Notes: a model not told the origin generated them from the letters alone. A stretch of DNA of 64,000 nucleotides from a virus (IMGVR_UViG_3300020470_003436:1-64000); one strand, 5' to 3'. Positions 26,803 through 35,089 are shown, numbered from the stretch's first letter. Translations and numbers: made by a program.

Positions 26803-28487
26803 GTTCACGAAGAAATTTTAACACATCATATTCCAATCCGGGTGGGGTCCCTGCGGGAATTTTCCGTGCCGAAGTAATTGAGGCGGCGGCAAGCAGTTTA
26901 AAGGTCCGCATACCACGATTAGGGTCTAATGGGGTTTATAGCGACGTACCGTATTATGGTATCAAGCCTGCTGTTGGTGATACTATTATTGTGGGGTTGT
27001 TAGAAGGCAATTCTAGTAATCCTGTTGCTATTACTCCCTCTCCTTATGGTGAGAGTGCTGGTGGCGGTGGGTCTTCTGTGGGTGGTGCTAACACACAAGT
27101 TCAGTATAACAATAGTGGTGTGTTGGCGGGTTCTACTAATATGACTTTTGATGGCACTTCTTTGGATGTTGCTGGGTTGAAGTTGGCTAATACTGCGATT
27201 ACGTCTACTGCCGCTGAGTTAAACATTCTTGATGGTGTTACATCTACGACAGCTGAGTTAAACATTCTTGATGGTGTTACCTCTACGACAGCAGAGTTAA
27301 ATATTCTTGATGGTGTTACTTCTACAGCGGCAGAACTCAATCTCCTTGACGGTATAACCGCTGGAACAGTGTCTGCATCGCTAGCGGTAATTGTAGATAG
27401 TGACAAAGATATCACAGGTTTTAGAAACGTCACGCTCACAGGTGAACTTGATGCAGCCACTTTAGACATATCGGGGGATGCTGATATTGACGGTACCACT
27501 AATTTAGATGTTGTAGACATTGACGGTGCAGTTGATATGGCATCTACTTTAAACGTGGCGACTAGTGTGGGTATTGGTACTACATCTCCGGTTGGTCAAC
27601 TTAGTGTTGACTCTCAAAACCGTCAAATATCTATTATTGACTCAGGTACTGTTAATTACGCTGAAATACGAGCGCACGCTGTGGACAGTGCTACGAGCTA
27701 TGCCAACGTTAATTACAACGCTTATAGTCATAACTTTGTTATTGAAGGAACTAGAAAACTATACATTGATAACAATGGGGATATTTTACCTGATACAGAT
27801 AGTGATATAGATTTAGGCAATTCAACTAGGTTTTTTGCTAAGGCTTACATAGATGAAGCAACTATAGGAGCTTCTATTGGGCCAATCCTTAAAAGCGGTT
27901 CTGGTGATGCTTTGCGAATAGAGAACGATCACGGTTATATTGATATTGGCCCTATGAATGATGGCGCAGAACACATATATGCTTCAGCATCAACTCTGTT
28001 CTTTGGGGTAAGTGGTAACGCTGAGATTCGTCTTACTTCAAGTCAACTCTCCCCATCTTCTAATGAGGGGACTAATCTTGGAAGTGAGGATTACACTTGG
28101 AATAAATTCTATCTAGGTCAGGCTAACACATTCTCATCAGGTGGCTATTATACGTTGCGTTCTAGGGACGAAGACCGACAGGTAATGGAGTTAACCTCAA
28201 GTGAGCGCTTTAAGAAAGACATTGTAGACCTTCCACTAAGCGAAGCATATAAAATATTAGATGCTAGGCCTATCAAATACAGGGGGATTGATGATGATGC
28301 TTCAGTTCCTCTAGAAGTTGGTTTATCTGCTGAAAGTCTACACAACGCAGGCTATGAGTATGCAGTCCGTTATGATGAAGGGCATTGGGGGACAACCCCA
28401 CGAAGTATTTACTACGAATACTTAACTGCGCCACTAATAGCGATTATTAAAGACTTGAAAACACGACTTGAAGCACTTGAATCATAA
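26799..28487 (+). CDS. central spike/fibre protein: gpV-like OB fold plus S74 chaperone domain
   Basis: 562 residues. Residues about 20-85 form an OB-fold like baseplate gpV/gp5 (RAEVIEAAASSLKVRIPRLG, VGDTIIVGLLEGNSSNPVAI). A Gly/Ser linker follows, then four tandem copies of TST-A-AELNILDGV (about 128-180) and beta-rich shaft. The C-terminus is an intramolecular chaperone of peptidase family S74: S468 followed five residues later by K473 (SSERFKKDIVDLPL), AESLHNAGYEYAVRYDEGHW and a final coiled coil. This domain folds the trimer and then cuts itself off before S468. The protein at 48194 has the same repeats and chaperone. Confidence 0.82.
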   Translation: MSSRRNFNTSYSNPGGVPAGIFRAEVIEAAASSLKVRIPRLGSNGVYSDVPYYGIKPAVGDTIIVGLLEGNSSNPVAITPSPYGESAGGGGSSVGGANTQVQYNNSGVLAGSTNMTFDGTSLDVAGLKLANTAITSTAAELNILDGVTSTTAELNILDGVTSTTAELNILDGVTSTAAELNLLDGITAGTVSASLAVIVDSDKDITGFRNVTLTGELDAATLDISGDADIDGTTNLDVVDIDGAVDMASTLNVATSVGIGTTSPVGQLSVDSQNRQISIIDSGTVNYAEIRAHAVDSATSYANVNYNAYSHNFVIEGTRKLYIDNNGDILPDTDSDIDLGNSTRFFAKAYIDEATIGASIGPILKSGSGDALRIENDHGYIDIGPMNDGAEHIYASASTLFFGVSGNAEIRLTSSQLSPSSNEGTNLGSEDYTWNKFYLGQANTFSSGGYYTLRSRDEDRQVMELTSSERFKKDIVDLPLSEAYKILDARPIKYRGIDDDASVPLEVGLSAESLHNAGYEYAVRYDEGHWGTTPRSIYYEYLTAPLIAIIKDLKTRLEALES

Positions 28488-28514
28488 TCTTACCTGAGTT
28501 TACATAAAGAAATC

Positions 28515-28542
28515 TTGACTTTTTCTGTACGTGTAGTAGAAT
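28515..28542 (+). promoter_or_regulatory. leaderless promoter of the lipoprotein lysozyme
   Basis: TTGACT (28515-28520), 16 bases, TAGAAT (28537-28542), six bases, GTG start at 28549. Confidence 0.65.
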
Positions 28543-28548
28543 AGGTAT

Positions 28549-29337
28549 GTGAAAGTAACAAGAAAATTTTTAGGTTTGGTTGTACTATTTACGGTTATTG
28601 CTTGCAGTGGCGTAGACACTAATGTAAAGACAAGCGGTGAACCCGTTACTATTGAGCTCATAGTGGAGAACCCTATTGAGCGTCCGGAAGAGGCTTTAGA
28701 GCCCCCTCAGGCGCTCGTAGAGGCCCCTGAGGGCGCTTTAGAGAGCTCTGAAGGGACTTTAGCGCCTGTATGGCCGTTAGCCCATACTCCAGAAGTGGAT
28801 TGGGATATGGTTGAAAAGTCTATAATGGCTTTAGATTACAAGTGGCTGGAAAACAGTCAAAGAGTTAGGCTTTTGCAAACTTACATTGGTGTAGAAGCCG
28901 ATGGGATCTATGGATTGACTACTTGGGGTGCACATAGAACGCATGCTGTAAGTCTTGGCTTAATTAACCTCACTTACCCCAAGCCTACTAATAACACTAT
29001 TTTAAGAGATGGGTGGGAGTGCCCTGAGTGGTTAGATCTTGCTAGAACTGCCGGATGGCCAGAGGAAGAATTAAGGAAACTTTCCTACGTTATTTATAGA
29101 GAGTCTAGGTGTGATCCGAATGCTTTTAATGGCGATGACCCTATTGGCGGCTCATTAGGATTAATTCAGATAAACCGATACTGGTGCACATCAAACATGT
29201 ATTGGCCTGATGGTTATTTACAGGTTAGGGATAGTGGCGTTACTACCTGTGATGATTTATATGACCCATATGTAAACTTAAGGTCAGGTTATCATATATG
29301 GGTAACTGAAGGCGGTTGGAGCCCATGGGGGCTGTAG
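28549..29337 (+). CDS. secreted lipoprotein with lysozyme-like domain
   Basis: 262 residues, GTG start. A signal peptide (KVTRKFLGLVVLFTVIAC) ends in a lipobox VIAC with C19 as the lipidated residue. A Pro/Glu-rich linker follows (about 40-80), then a region resembling a peptidoglycan-binding fold (RVRLLQTYIGVEADGIYG). The C-terminal part is an SLT/lysozyme-like domain: catalytic-type E185 in YRESRCDP, GGSLGLIQINR and DPYVNLRSGYHIW. Exported and anchored outside the membrane it would cut glycan strands. It could act in lysis or in superinfection exclusion or envelope remodelling; the sequence does not decide. Confidence 0.8.
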   Translation: MKVTRKFLGLVVLFTVIACSGVDTNVKTSGEPVTIELIVENPIERPEEALEPPQALVEAPEGALESSEGTLAPVWPLAHTPEVDWDMVEKSIMALDYKWLENSQRVRLLQTYIGVEADGIYGLTTWGAHRTHAVSLGLINLTYPKPTNNTILRDGWECPEWLDLARTAGWPEEELRKLSYVIYRESRCDPNAFNGDDPIGGSLGLIQINRYWCTSNMYWPDGYLQVRDSGVTTCDDLYDPYVNLRSGYHIWVTEGGWSPWGL

Positions 29338-29354
29338 TATCGCCTCGGAGGCTG

Positions 29355-29360
29355 TATACT
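29355..29360 (+). promoter_or_regulatory. -10 element of a leaderless promoter (nuclease gene)
   Basis: TATACT exactly six bases before the ATG at 29367; weak -35. Confidence 0.5.
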
Positions 29361-29366
29361 ATAGCT

Positions 29367-29729
29367 ATGCAGTATTTTTACAAAGCTTCACTTGATAGAG
29401 TCGTTGATGGTGACACAGTAGACTTAAATCTTGACTTAGGGTTCAACGTATGGCACAAAGTACGTGTTCGTTTGAATGGAGTGAACACTCCGGAGTCACG
29501 AACAAGAGATCTAGAGGAAAAAGCATTAGGTTTAGCCGCTAAAGACTTTGTGTCAAATTGGCTAGGAAAACACGACCATGTCTTTGTCCAAACTAAGAAA
29601 GACGCTAAAGGTAAGTTCGGAAGAGTCTTAGGCACAATTTATGGGGACATAGAGATGTTGACGTGTTTGAATGTTGATATCATCAGTTCTGGTCATGGTG
29701 TTGAGTATCATGGCGGTTCTCGCAAATAA
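29367..29729 (+). CDS. staphylococcal nuclease-like (thermonuclease) protein
   Basis: 120 residues. An in-frame ATG at 29316 lies inside the lysozyme gene, while the ATG at 29367 follows a TATACT box by six bases, so the shorter form is preferred. It matches the SNase fold: DRVVDGDTVDL, R35 and E43 in RLNGVNTPE, and R86 in GKFGRVLG, the three catalytic residues at nearly the reference numbering. It degrades DNA or RNA with Ca2+. No signal peptide, so it is probably cytoplasmic (host nucleic acid breakdown or processing). Confidence 0.88.
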   Translation: MQYFYKASLDRVVDGDTVDLNLDLGFNVWHKVRVRLNGVNTPESRTRDLEEKALGLAAKDFVSNWLGKHDHVFVQTKKDAKGKFGRVLGTIYGDIEMLTCLNVDIISSGHGVEYHGGSRK

Positions 29730-29732
29730 CCC

Positions 29733-29761
29733 TTGACAAGGTAACCATATTGGGGTAGTAT
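29733..29761 (+). promoter_or_regulatory. leaderless promoter of the 29768 gene
   Basis: TTGACA (29733-29738), 17 bases, TAGTAT (29756-29761), six bases, ATG at 29768. Confidence 0.7.
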
Positions 29762-29767
29762 ACCTTT

Positions 29768-30301
29768 ATGGAACAAAATCAAAACAAAGAATGGCACGTT
29801 ACGGAAGCGGGCGCTAATCAAATAAACAGAGACGATGACTCTCTGCTCCGAGCTATAAATTTAATAATCGCTAAAGAAGGAACGTTTCGCACAGATGAGA
29901 ATTGGGTCCATCGTGCTGTAGATCCACTTGTTGAAGCGGGTATTTTGGTTAGAGAAGGTTCTGTTATTTCCGTCGGAGATAACTTTGAGCCGACGCTGGT
30001 TGAGATTGCTACAGTAGATCAGAGGTTCCAAGAAAGTCTGACTTCTTATAGAGCGCTGGTAACCAGACAAGCTGAATCGTATGGTGTTATTGACACAGAT
30101 ATTTATGATAAGCTAGCGTCTCTTAGCAGCACCGAAGAAAAAATAATTTTTCTATGTGGGACATTAGCGGAAACTTCAGGTAAATTAAAAGTTGCCCTTG
30201 AAAAGGCTAACATGCTTGAATCTAAATTAAGAGAAGTAGACCTTTCGTTGTCGGTCCTTGAATCAATATCGTATGATGACGATGAGAATCCTGACAGTTA
30301 A
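29768..30301 (+). CDS. hypothetical protein, winged-helix-like N-terminus
   Basis: 177 residues, not recognised. Residues about 20-70 could be a winged-helix (LLRAINLIIAKEGTFRTDEN, VDPLVEAGILVREGSVIS). The C-terminal half is helical and probably coiled coil (GKLKVALEKANMLESKLREV) with an acidic end. It overlaps the following helix-turn-helix gene by about 29 bases, suggesting coupled expression of two DNA-binding proteins. Confidence 0.65.
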   Translation: MEQNQNKEWHVTEAGANQINRDDDSLLRAINLIIAKEGTFRTDENWVHRAVDPLVEAGILVREGSVISVGDNFEPTLVEIATVDQRFQESLTSYRALVTRQAESYGVIDTDIYDKLASLSSTEEKIIFLCGTLAETSGKLKVALEKANMLESKLREVDLSLSVLESISYDDDENPDS

Positions 30302-30539
30302 CGCAAGGGTTCTTTTGGCAGTGTTGGAACATCCAGAAATGACGCAAAAAGAAATTGCGGATAACCTTGGAATGCGTTACCAGCATGTTTGGCGGTCACT
30401 TGACCGTTTGGTCAAAGAAGGTATACTAACAAAGACGAGAAAAAGTAGACGCACAATATTCCATGCGGCAGAAGGATTTTCAGAGTTGGAAGATATTCAA
30501 CGCTTAAAAACTTGCCTTATGGCTACAAATGTGCTATAG
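30273..30539 (+). CDS. winged helix-turn-helix (MarR/ArsR-like) regulator
   Basis: About 88 residues. The core is a compact wHTH: ARVLLAVLEHPEMTQKEIAD, NLGMRYQHVWRSLDRLVKEG and a basic wing (TKTRKSRRTIFHA). The start is uncertain: TTG at 30258, ATG at 30273, 30276 or 30282 are all in frame and none has a good Shine-Dalgarno. It lies just before the replication genes, where a phage regulator would be expected. Confidence 0.7.
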   Translation: MMTMRILTVNARVLLAVLEHPEMTQKEIADNLGMRYQHVWRSLDRLVKEGILTKTRKSRRTIFHAAEGFSELEDIQRLKTCLMATNVL

Positions 30540-30540
30540 T
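30512..30540 (+). promoter_or_regulatory. promoter of the exonuclease-polymerase operon
   Basis: TTGCCT (30512-30517), 17 bases, TATAGT (30535-30540). The short leader contains an AGGAGAGGA ribosome-binding site before the ATG at 30570. Confidence 0.6.
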
Positions 30541-30569
30541 GTAGTTAGAGGATTTAGGAGAGGAATTTA

Positions 30570-31334
30570 ATGAGTAAGCCAAGAGTGTTGTATTATGATA
30601 TTGAGACAGCGCCAAACCTTGCATATGTGTGGGGCCAGTACGAACAGAACGTTATTGCCCATGACAGGGAATGGTATCTTTTATGTGTTTCGTATAAGTG
30701 GGAAGGCGAGCGCAAGACACATGTTTGCGCTTTAGATGATTTCAAGGAAGCATATAAAAAAGACCCAGAGAACGACTATCATGTTGCTAAAAAGATGTGG
30801 GAGTTATTTGATGAGGCCGATGTTGTTATCGCACACAATGGCGACAAGTTTGATATGCGTAAAGCGAACGCTCGGTTTATAGTCCACGGATTTGGGCCAC
30901 CTTCAAAGCCTAAGTCAGTTGACACTTTAAAGGTCGCAAGACGGCACTTTATGTTTAATAGCAATAAGTTAAACCATCTTGGACAACATTTAGGCTTAGG
31001 TGAAAAAGTTGATACAGGTGGTTTTGAGACATGGGCTGGCTGTATGCGAGGAGATGTGAAAGCTTGGAAAACCATGAAAAAATATGCCAAGCAAGACGTG
31101 GATCTTCTCGTAAAAGTGTACAAAGAGTTACGTCCTTGGATGAATAACCATCCGAACTTAAATGTGTTCAATGGTGCTTCAAACTGCCCAACGTGTGGTT
31201 CAAGTAATATTCAATACAGAGGATATCAGTATACAAAGGTTGCTACATATCGCCAGTTCCAATGTAACGACTGTAGAAGTTATAGTCGCACTAGATTGGC
31301 TGAGAAGGTTGAGCGACCAGAGATTGTACCATAA
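30570..31334 (+). CDS. DnaQ-like 3'-5' exonuclease with C-terminal zinc ribbon
   Basis: 254 residues. A DEDDy exonuclease core is visible: D10 and E12 (YYDIETAPN), the second Asp motif in AHNGDKFD (about 89-95), and Y172-x3-D176 (KYAKQDVD). A zinc ribbon follows with C206, C209, C232 and C235 (NCPTCG ... QCNDC). It likely proofreads or trims DNA ends during replication. Its stop codon overlaps the polymerase start (TAATG), so the two are co-translated and probably work together. Confidence 0.85.
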   Translation: MSKPRVLYYDIETAPNLAYVWGQYEQNVIAHDREWYLLCVSYKWEGERKTHVCALDDFKEAYKKDPENDYHVAKKMWELFDEADVVIAHNGDKFDMRKANARFIVHGFGPPSKPKSVDTLKVARRHFMFNSNKLNHLGQHLGLGEKVDTGGFETWAGCMRGDVKAWKTMKKYAKQDVDLLVKVYKELRPWMNNHPNLNVFNGASNCPTCGSSNIQYRGYQYTKVATYRQFQCNDCRSYSRTRLAEKVERPEIVP

Positions 31335-33262
31335 TGGCGGACAATATAACATTATTTGACGACTGGTTGCACGAACAAGACATTCTAGATACTCCAATGC
31401 AGAAGGTTACCCTTGTGCGCTCGGACGAAGAGTTTAGAGTTTTTTCAGAATGGTTGTTTGACAGAAAACGACCATTAGCATATGACATTGAGGCAACTGG
31501 CCTTGACACCTACGCCCCAACTTGGGAGATAAAGAGCATTCAATGGGGTGACACTTCTGAAGCGTTTGTCTTTATTTGGGGTGAGCCTTGGTTCCAGAAA
31601 TCTATAGATATGGTCATGAATGAAACTGACTATAGGTTACTAGCCCACAACGCATCATACGATGCTTTAGGCCTAGATAGGCATGGGCACGTTGATGCCA
31701 TAGACCTTTTGAAGCGAACATTTGACACAAAGATACTCTCCCACTTAGCAGACCCACGCAGTAGGGTTGAAGGTGGTGTGGGTCATGGCTTAAAGAACTT
31801 AGCTGCTTTTCACGTTGATAAGTCTGCGCCTGATTCACAATCAGCTTTAAAAAAGATTTTTAAAGAGAATGGTTGGAGCGATAAGGACGGTTGGCGTAAG
31901 ATACCGGCCTCACACCCAACTATGGTTCATTATGCGGGTATGGATGTGGTATTAACTGCTCGCTTGTACCCTAAACTTAGAGACGAGATAAATCGTCAGA
32001 CTATGGGTCATTTAGTTAAATATGAGCACGAGTTGATGTTACTTGTAGCAGAAATGGAACGCAGAGGAATGCGTATTGATGTTGAGTACGCTGAAAAACT
32101 TGTTCAAAAAATGACAGATGACGAACAACAAAGCATAGACATAGTTAGAGGATTTGGGGTAAATAACCATAACGCCACGAGAGATGTTGCCGCTGCTTTA
32201 CAAGGCATGGGCGTTAAATTACTAGAAACTACAGCTTCAGGTGCAATTAAAGTTGATAAAACAATTTTAAACGCTATAGCGGATGATCCTTCAAATAAGG
32301 ATGCCGCACAGTTGGCTACGGCAGTTATGACAGCAAAGAACAGCGCTAAATGGCGTGATACTTATGTGATTGCATCGCTAGAAAACATGGACTCCAATGG
32401 CAGGGTTCACCCAAAAATCAACAGTCTTCATGCGAGAACTGGAAGAATGTCAATTAGTCACCCTCCTTTACAGCAGTTACCTTCAGGTAATGATGCTATA
32501 CGTCGCATGTTTTTAGCTGAAGAGGGGTGCAGAATGGCTTCAATTGACTTTTCTGGAGTTGAATTAAGGGTTTTAGCCGCTCTTTCACAGGATTCTGTTA
32601 TGTTAGATGTTTTCAAACAAGGTGGAGATTTACATCAAACCACTGCTGACAACACCGGGGTTACAAGAAAAATTGCAAAAACGGTTAACTTTGGTAAAGT
32701 TTATGGTGCTGGTCCAAAGACCTTAGCAAGACAATCAGGTTTATCTATTGACGAAGCCCAAAAAGTATGTGATTTGTTTGACTCAACCTACAAGGGGGTT
32801 ACTCAGTTTTCGCATCAATTGGCGGCTCCAGTTAAAAAGGGAGTGAGAAACTATGTTATAACCCACACTGGACGTAAGTTACCTGTTGATTCAGATAGGC
32901 CTTATGCTGCTTTAAACTATTGCATACAGTCTACTGCACGAGATGTTTTAGGTAGGGCTATGGTGAAATTAGCGGCAAATGGGTATTGGGACTATGCGTT
33001 ATTACCGATCCATGACGAGATACTATTCTCGTTCCCAAGTGATTTGGCTGAAGATTTATGTAGAGAAGCAGGTGTTACTATGGAGATGATATTGAAAGAT
33101 ATCCATATATCATCTGATCCTGAACTTGGTGGGGAGTCATGGGGTACGTTATATACAGAGGGTGAACACACCCAAATTGAGATAAAAAATGAGGATCGTT
33201 TGCAGTTTGGTGATGAAACGCTCGTAAATCACATAAAAGAGACAGAATTGGTCAAGTTTTGA
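31334..33262 (+). CDS. DNA polymerase I, family A
   Basis: 642 residues; the phage replicative polymerase. The N-terminal third is a 3'-5' exonuclease-type domain (AYDIEATGLDTYAP, LAHNASYDALGLD, HYAGMDVVLTARLYPKL). The polymerase domain has motif A around residue 404 (SIDFSGVELRVLAALS), motif B around 453 (RKIAKTVNFGKVYG) and motif C around 560 (PIHDEILFSFP), with HARTGRMSISHPPLQQLPSG before motif A. There is no 5'-3' nuclease domain. The length resembles phage T7-like and actinophage PolA. A terminator overlaps the stop codon. Confidence 0.93.
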   Translation: MADNITLFDDWLHEQDILDTPMQKVTLVRSDEEFRVFSEWLFDRKRPLAYDIEATGLDTYAPTWEIKSIQWGDTSEAFVFIWGEPWFQKSIDMVMNETDYRLLAHNASYDALGLDRHGHVDAIDLLKRTFDTKILSHLADPRSRVEGGVGHGLKNLAAFHVDKSAPDSQSALKKIFKENGWSDKDGWRKIPASHPTMVHYAGMDVVLTARLYPKLRDEINRQTMGHLVKYEHELMLLVAEMERRGMRIDVEYAEKLVQKMTDDEQQSIDIVRGFGVNNHNATRDVAAALQGMGVKLLETTASGAIKVDKTILNAIADDPSNKDAAQLATAVMTAKNSAKWRDTYVIASLENMDSNGRVHPKINSLHARTGRMSISHPPLQQLPSGNDAIRRMFLAEEGCRMASIDFSGVELRVLAALSQDSVMLDVFKQGGDLHQTTADNTGVTRKIAKTVNFGKVYGAGPKTLARQSGLSIDEAQKVCDLFDSTYKGVTQFSHQLAAPVKKGVRNYVITHTGRKLPVDSDRPYAALNYCIQSTARDVLGRAMVKLAANGYWDYALLPIHDEILFSFPSDLAEDLCREAGVTMEMILKDIHISSDPELGGESWGTLYTEGEHTQIEIKNEDRLQFGDETLVNHIKETELVKF

Positions 33263-33300
33263 AGCAAAAGTTAGTGGTTTCTAACAAAACTTGTTTTTTT
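33253..33300 (+). terminator. two-stage hairpin terminator after DNA polymerase
   Basis: The outer stem CAAGTTTT/AAAACTTG (33253-33260 with 33286-33293) encloses an inner stem GTTAG/CTAAC (33270-33274 with 33281-33285), followed by seven T (33294-33300). The left arm is the last codons of the polymerase gene. A direct repeat TTTCTAACAAAACTT (33278-33292, 33298-33312) continues past it. Confidence 0.7.
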
Positions 33301-33323
33301 CTAACAAAACTTTTAGGAAGGGC

Positions 33324-33352
33324 TTGACAAAGCATTCTGTCTGTGGTATAGT
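33324..33352 (+). promoter_or_regulatory. promoter of the sigma factor operon
   Basis: TTGACA (33324-33329), 17 bases, TATAGT (33347-33352). Just downstream, at the predicted transcript start, is a palindrome GTGCTTTTAAGCAC (33359-33372) followed by five T, which could attenuate transcription. Confidence 0.7.
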
Positions 33353-33401
33353 GTAAGGGTGCTTTTAAGCACTTTTTAACAAGAATAAAGGAGCATATAG
33401 C

Positions 33402-33545
33402 TTGGAAGATGATTCATATATACATCTAGAAAGAGAAGCCGCTAAGCGGCGACATCCGGCTTATCAGAGCAAATATAAAAGCTTAGGTAAGGTTTTTATT
33501 AAGTCATTAGCGAATACGCTAAATCAACAGAAGGAGCAAAAGTAA
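33402..33545 (+). CDS. 47-residue protein with TTG start, upstream of the sigma factor
   Basis: A TTG at 33402, nine bases after an AAAGGAG ribosome-binding site, opens a frame of 47 codons (MEDDSYIHLEREAAKRRHPA at the start) that ends at 33545. Its TAA overlaps the sigma factor ATG by one base, so the two are translationally coupled. The peptide is charged, acidic then basic, and not recognised. Position suggests a partner or controller of the sigma factor, which is inference. Confidence 0.55.
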   Translation: MEDDSYIHLEREAAKRRHPAYQSKYKSLGKVFIKSLANTLNQQKEQK

Positions 33546-34459
33546 TGGCAGGGTATGTTGAGAGTTCTAAGCATAGAATACTTACCAGAGAAGAAGAAAC
33601 AGTTTTGGGTCGTGCAGTTATTGAGGGCGCTGAAGCCCAAGAAAAATTAGATGCCTTAGGTGAAGATCCAGATATTAGGCTGCACAGAAAACTTCAAGCA
33701 GCAATTAAAGAAGGTAAAAGAGCAAAAAATACGTTTGTTGAACACAATTTACGCTTAGCCATGGACACTGCGGCTCGCTATGCTCGTTCTCAGACTCGTA
33801 TGGAGTATGAAGATTTAATCCAAGAAGCGACGATAGGGCTAATGCGTGCTGTGGATAAGTTTGACCCAGAGCGTGGTTTTAAGTTTTCTACGTATGCAAC
33901 ATGGTGGTGTAGGCAAGCGTGCCAGCGTGCCATAGCAAATAGTGGTAGGGCTATACGTTTACCTATGCATGTTGAAGCCGATGTTCGTAAATTAGCAGCG
34001 GTTGTTGAAGAGTTTGAATCAAGAGAAGATGGGTTTAATCGTAAAGACTTAGCATACTTTCTTGAATGGGACATGGATAAGTTAGATAATATTTGGTCTC
34101 ATATGGAAAACACTAGGCTTGAATCTATAGATAACGCCATAACAGAAGGAAGCTCTTTACAGCATGTTGATACTTTGATTGATCCAAACGCTATTAACGT
34201 GGAAGAAGCGGGCATGGAGACAAGTTTTGCTAAATCAATTATGGATGCCTTGTCAGTGTTACCTGAGAGAGAGTTACAGGTTTTAAAGATGCACCATGGT
34301 TTAGCGGACGAAGAACGTCCACTAACACTGCAGGAAATTGGCGAACGAATGGGCTTAACAAGAGAGCGTGTTCGGCAGTTAGAAGCTAAAGCGATTGCTC
34401 GCTTGAGGCATCCTGCATCGGGTGTGGCGTGGGCGTTTAGCTTTGAGAACATGGAATAA
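33545..34459 (+). CDS. phage-encoded sigma-70 family sigma factor
   Basis: 304 residues. Region 1.2-like helix at about 14-30 (TREEETVLGRAVIEGAEA). Region 2 at about 63-142 includes VEHNLRLAMDTAARYARS, YEDLIQEATIGLMRAVDKF, the core-binding/-10 helix RGFKFSTYATWWCRQACQRA and the RAIRLPMHV start of region 3. Region 4 is about 240-293 (LPERELQVLKMHHGLADEER, TLQEIGERMGLTRERVRQLE), the -35-binding helix-turn-helix. The complete domain set makes it a primary-like (group 1/2) factor rather than an ECF. It should redirect host RNA polymerase; the many TTGACA-N17-TANNNT promoters here are candidate targets. Confidence 0.9.
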   Translation: MAGYVESSKHRILTREEETVLGRAVIEGAEAQEKLDALGEDPDIRLHRKLQAAIKEGKRAKNTFVEHNLRLAMDTAARYARSQTRMEYEDLIQEATIGLMRAVDKFDPERGFKFSTYATWWCRQACQRAIANSGRAIRLPMHVEADVRKLAAVVEEFESREDGFNRKDLAYFLEWDMDKLDNIWSHMENTRLESIDNAITEGSSLQHVDTLIDPNAINVEEAGMETSFAKSIMDALSVLPERELQVLKMHHGLADEERPLTLQEIGERMGLTRERVRQLEAKAIARLRHPASGVAWAFSFENME

Positions 34460-34463
34460 GGGG

Positions 34464-34492
34464 TTGACACAGTCATCCTGAAAGGATAAAAT
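34464..34492 (+). promoter_or_regulatory. leaderless promoter of the 34499 gene
   Basis: TTGACA (34464-34469), 17 bases, TAAAAT (34487-34492), six bases, ATG at 34499. Confidence 0.75.
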
Positions 34493-34498
34493 ATAATT

Positions 34499-34690
34499 AT
34501 GAGTGATACAAATTTAAACATTAATCCAAATGAAGTAATTGAGGATCTTCTCAATCAGATTAAGCAGTTGACTGCTGACAACTCTATGTTGCGTGCTGGT
34601 ATGAAACAGCTTCAAGAGATGTTAGTTCAGGTTTCTGAAGCTGCCGCTGAAGAAGATAAATCATCCAAGAAGTCTACCAGTTCTAAGTGA
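34499..34690 (+). CDS. small coiled-coil protein
   Basis: 63 residues. A central heptad-like helix (IEDLLNQIKQLTADNSMLRA, GMKQLQEMLVQV) is followed by a Ser/Lys tail (EEDKSSKKSTSSK). Not recognised. It is transcribed from its own leaderless promoter right after the sigma factor. The small gene at 53747 has a similar ELLKLTADRSMF segment. Confidence 0.6.
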   Translation: MSDTNLNINPNEVIEDLLNQIKQLTADNSMLRAGMKQLQEMLVQVSEAAAEEDKSSKKSTSSK

Positions 34691-34710
34691 TTTCCAGTGG
34701 GGGATTAAGG

Positions 34711-34716
34711 TATAAT
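34711..34716 (+). promoter_or_regulatory. -10 element before the baseplate/fibre operon
   Basis: A perfect TATAAT 28 bases before the ATG at 34745; an AAAGGA ribosome-binding site lies between them. The -35 region is poor. Confidence 0.45.
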
Positions 34717-34744
34717 ATCTTAAGAACCCTCAAAGGATAACATT

Positions 34745-35089
34745 ATGAGCGCTGGAGAATACGACATTATATGTGAGCAAGGGGCTACTTTTGCACGTAC
34801 TCTTACTGTTAAAGACAGTTCTGGTACGGCAAGAAACCTTAGTTCTTATACTGGTAAAATGCAGGTAAGAAAAAGGGTTACTAGTTCATCTGTTCTAATT
34901 GAGTTGAGTACTTCAAATGGTAGAATGACCCTTAACTCTTCTGGTGAGATCGCTTTGAGCATAACTGCGTCTGACACCGCTGCCTTAACAGATGGTGGCG
35001 TGTACGATCTTGAAATAACAAGTTCTGGTGGTGTGGTTGAGAGAGTTGTTGAAGGTGACTTTAATTTGATTCCTGAGGTGACACGCTAA
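34745..35089 (+). CDS. small beta-rich tail accessory protein
   Basis: 114 residues. The sequence (YDIICEQGATFARTLTVKDS, YTGKMQVRKRVTSSS, GGVYDLEITSSGGVVERVVE) matches a small phage structural family common beside tail fibres. A paralogue is encoded at 44523-44861, with the same YD/N-F-C-x-G start, QIRK, NGR and YDLE positions. Probably a connector or cap in the fibre/baseplate assembly; not proven. Stop overlaps the next start (TAATG). Confidence 0.7.
   Translation: MSAGEYDIICEQGATFARTLTVKDSSGTARNLSSYTGKMQVRKRVTSSSVLIELSTSNGRMTLNSSGEIALSITASDTAALTDGGVYDLEITSSGGVVERVVEGDFNLIPEVTR

Noticed and set aside
26799-28487. Self-splicing intein or intron suspected from repeated AELNILDGV blocks
   Set aside because: The repeats are in frame, lack splice motifs and are normal for fibre shafts.
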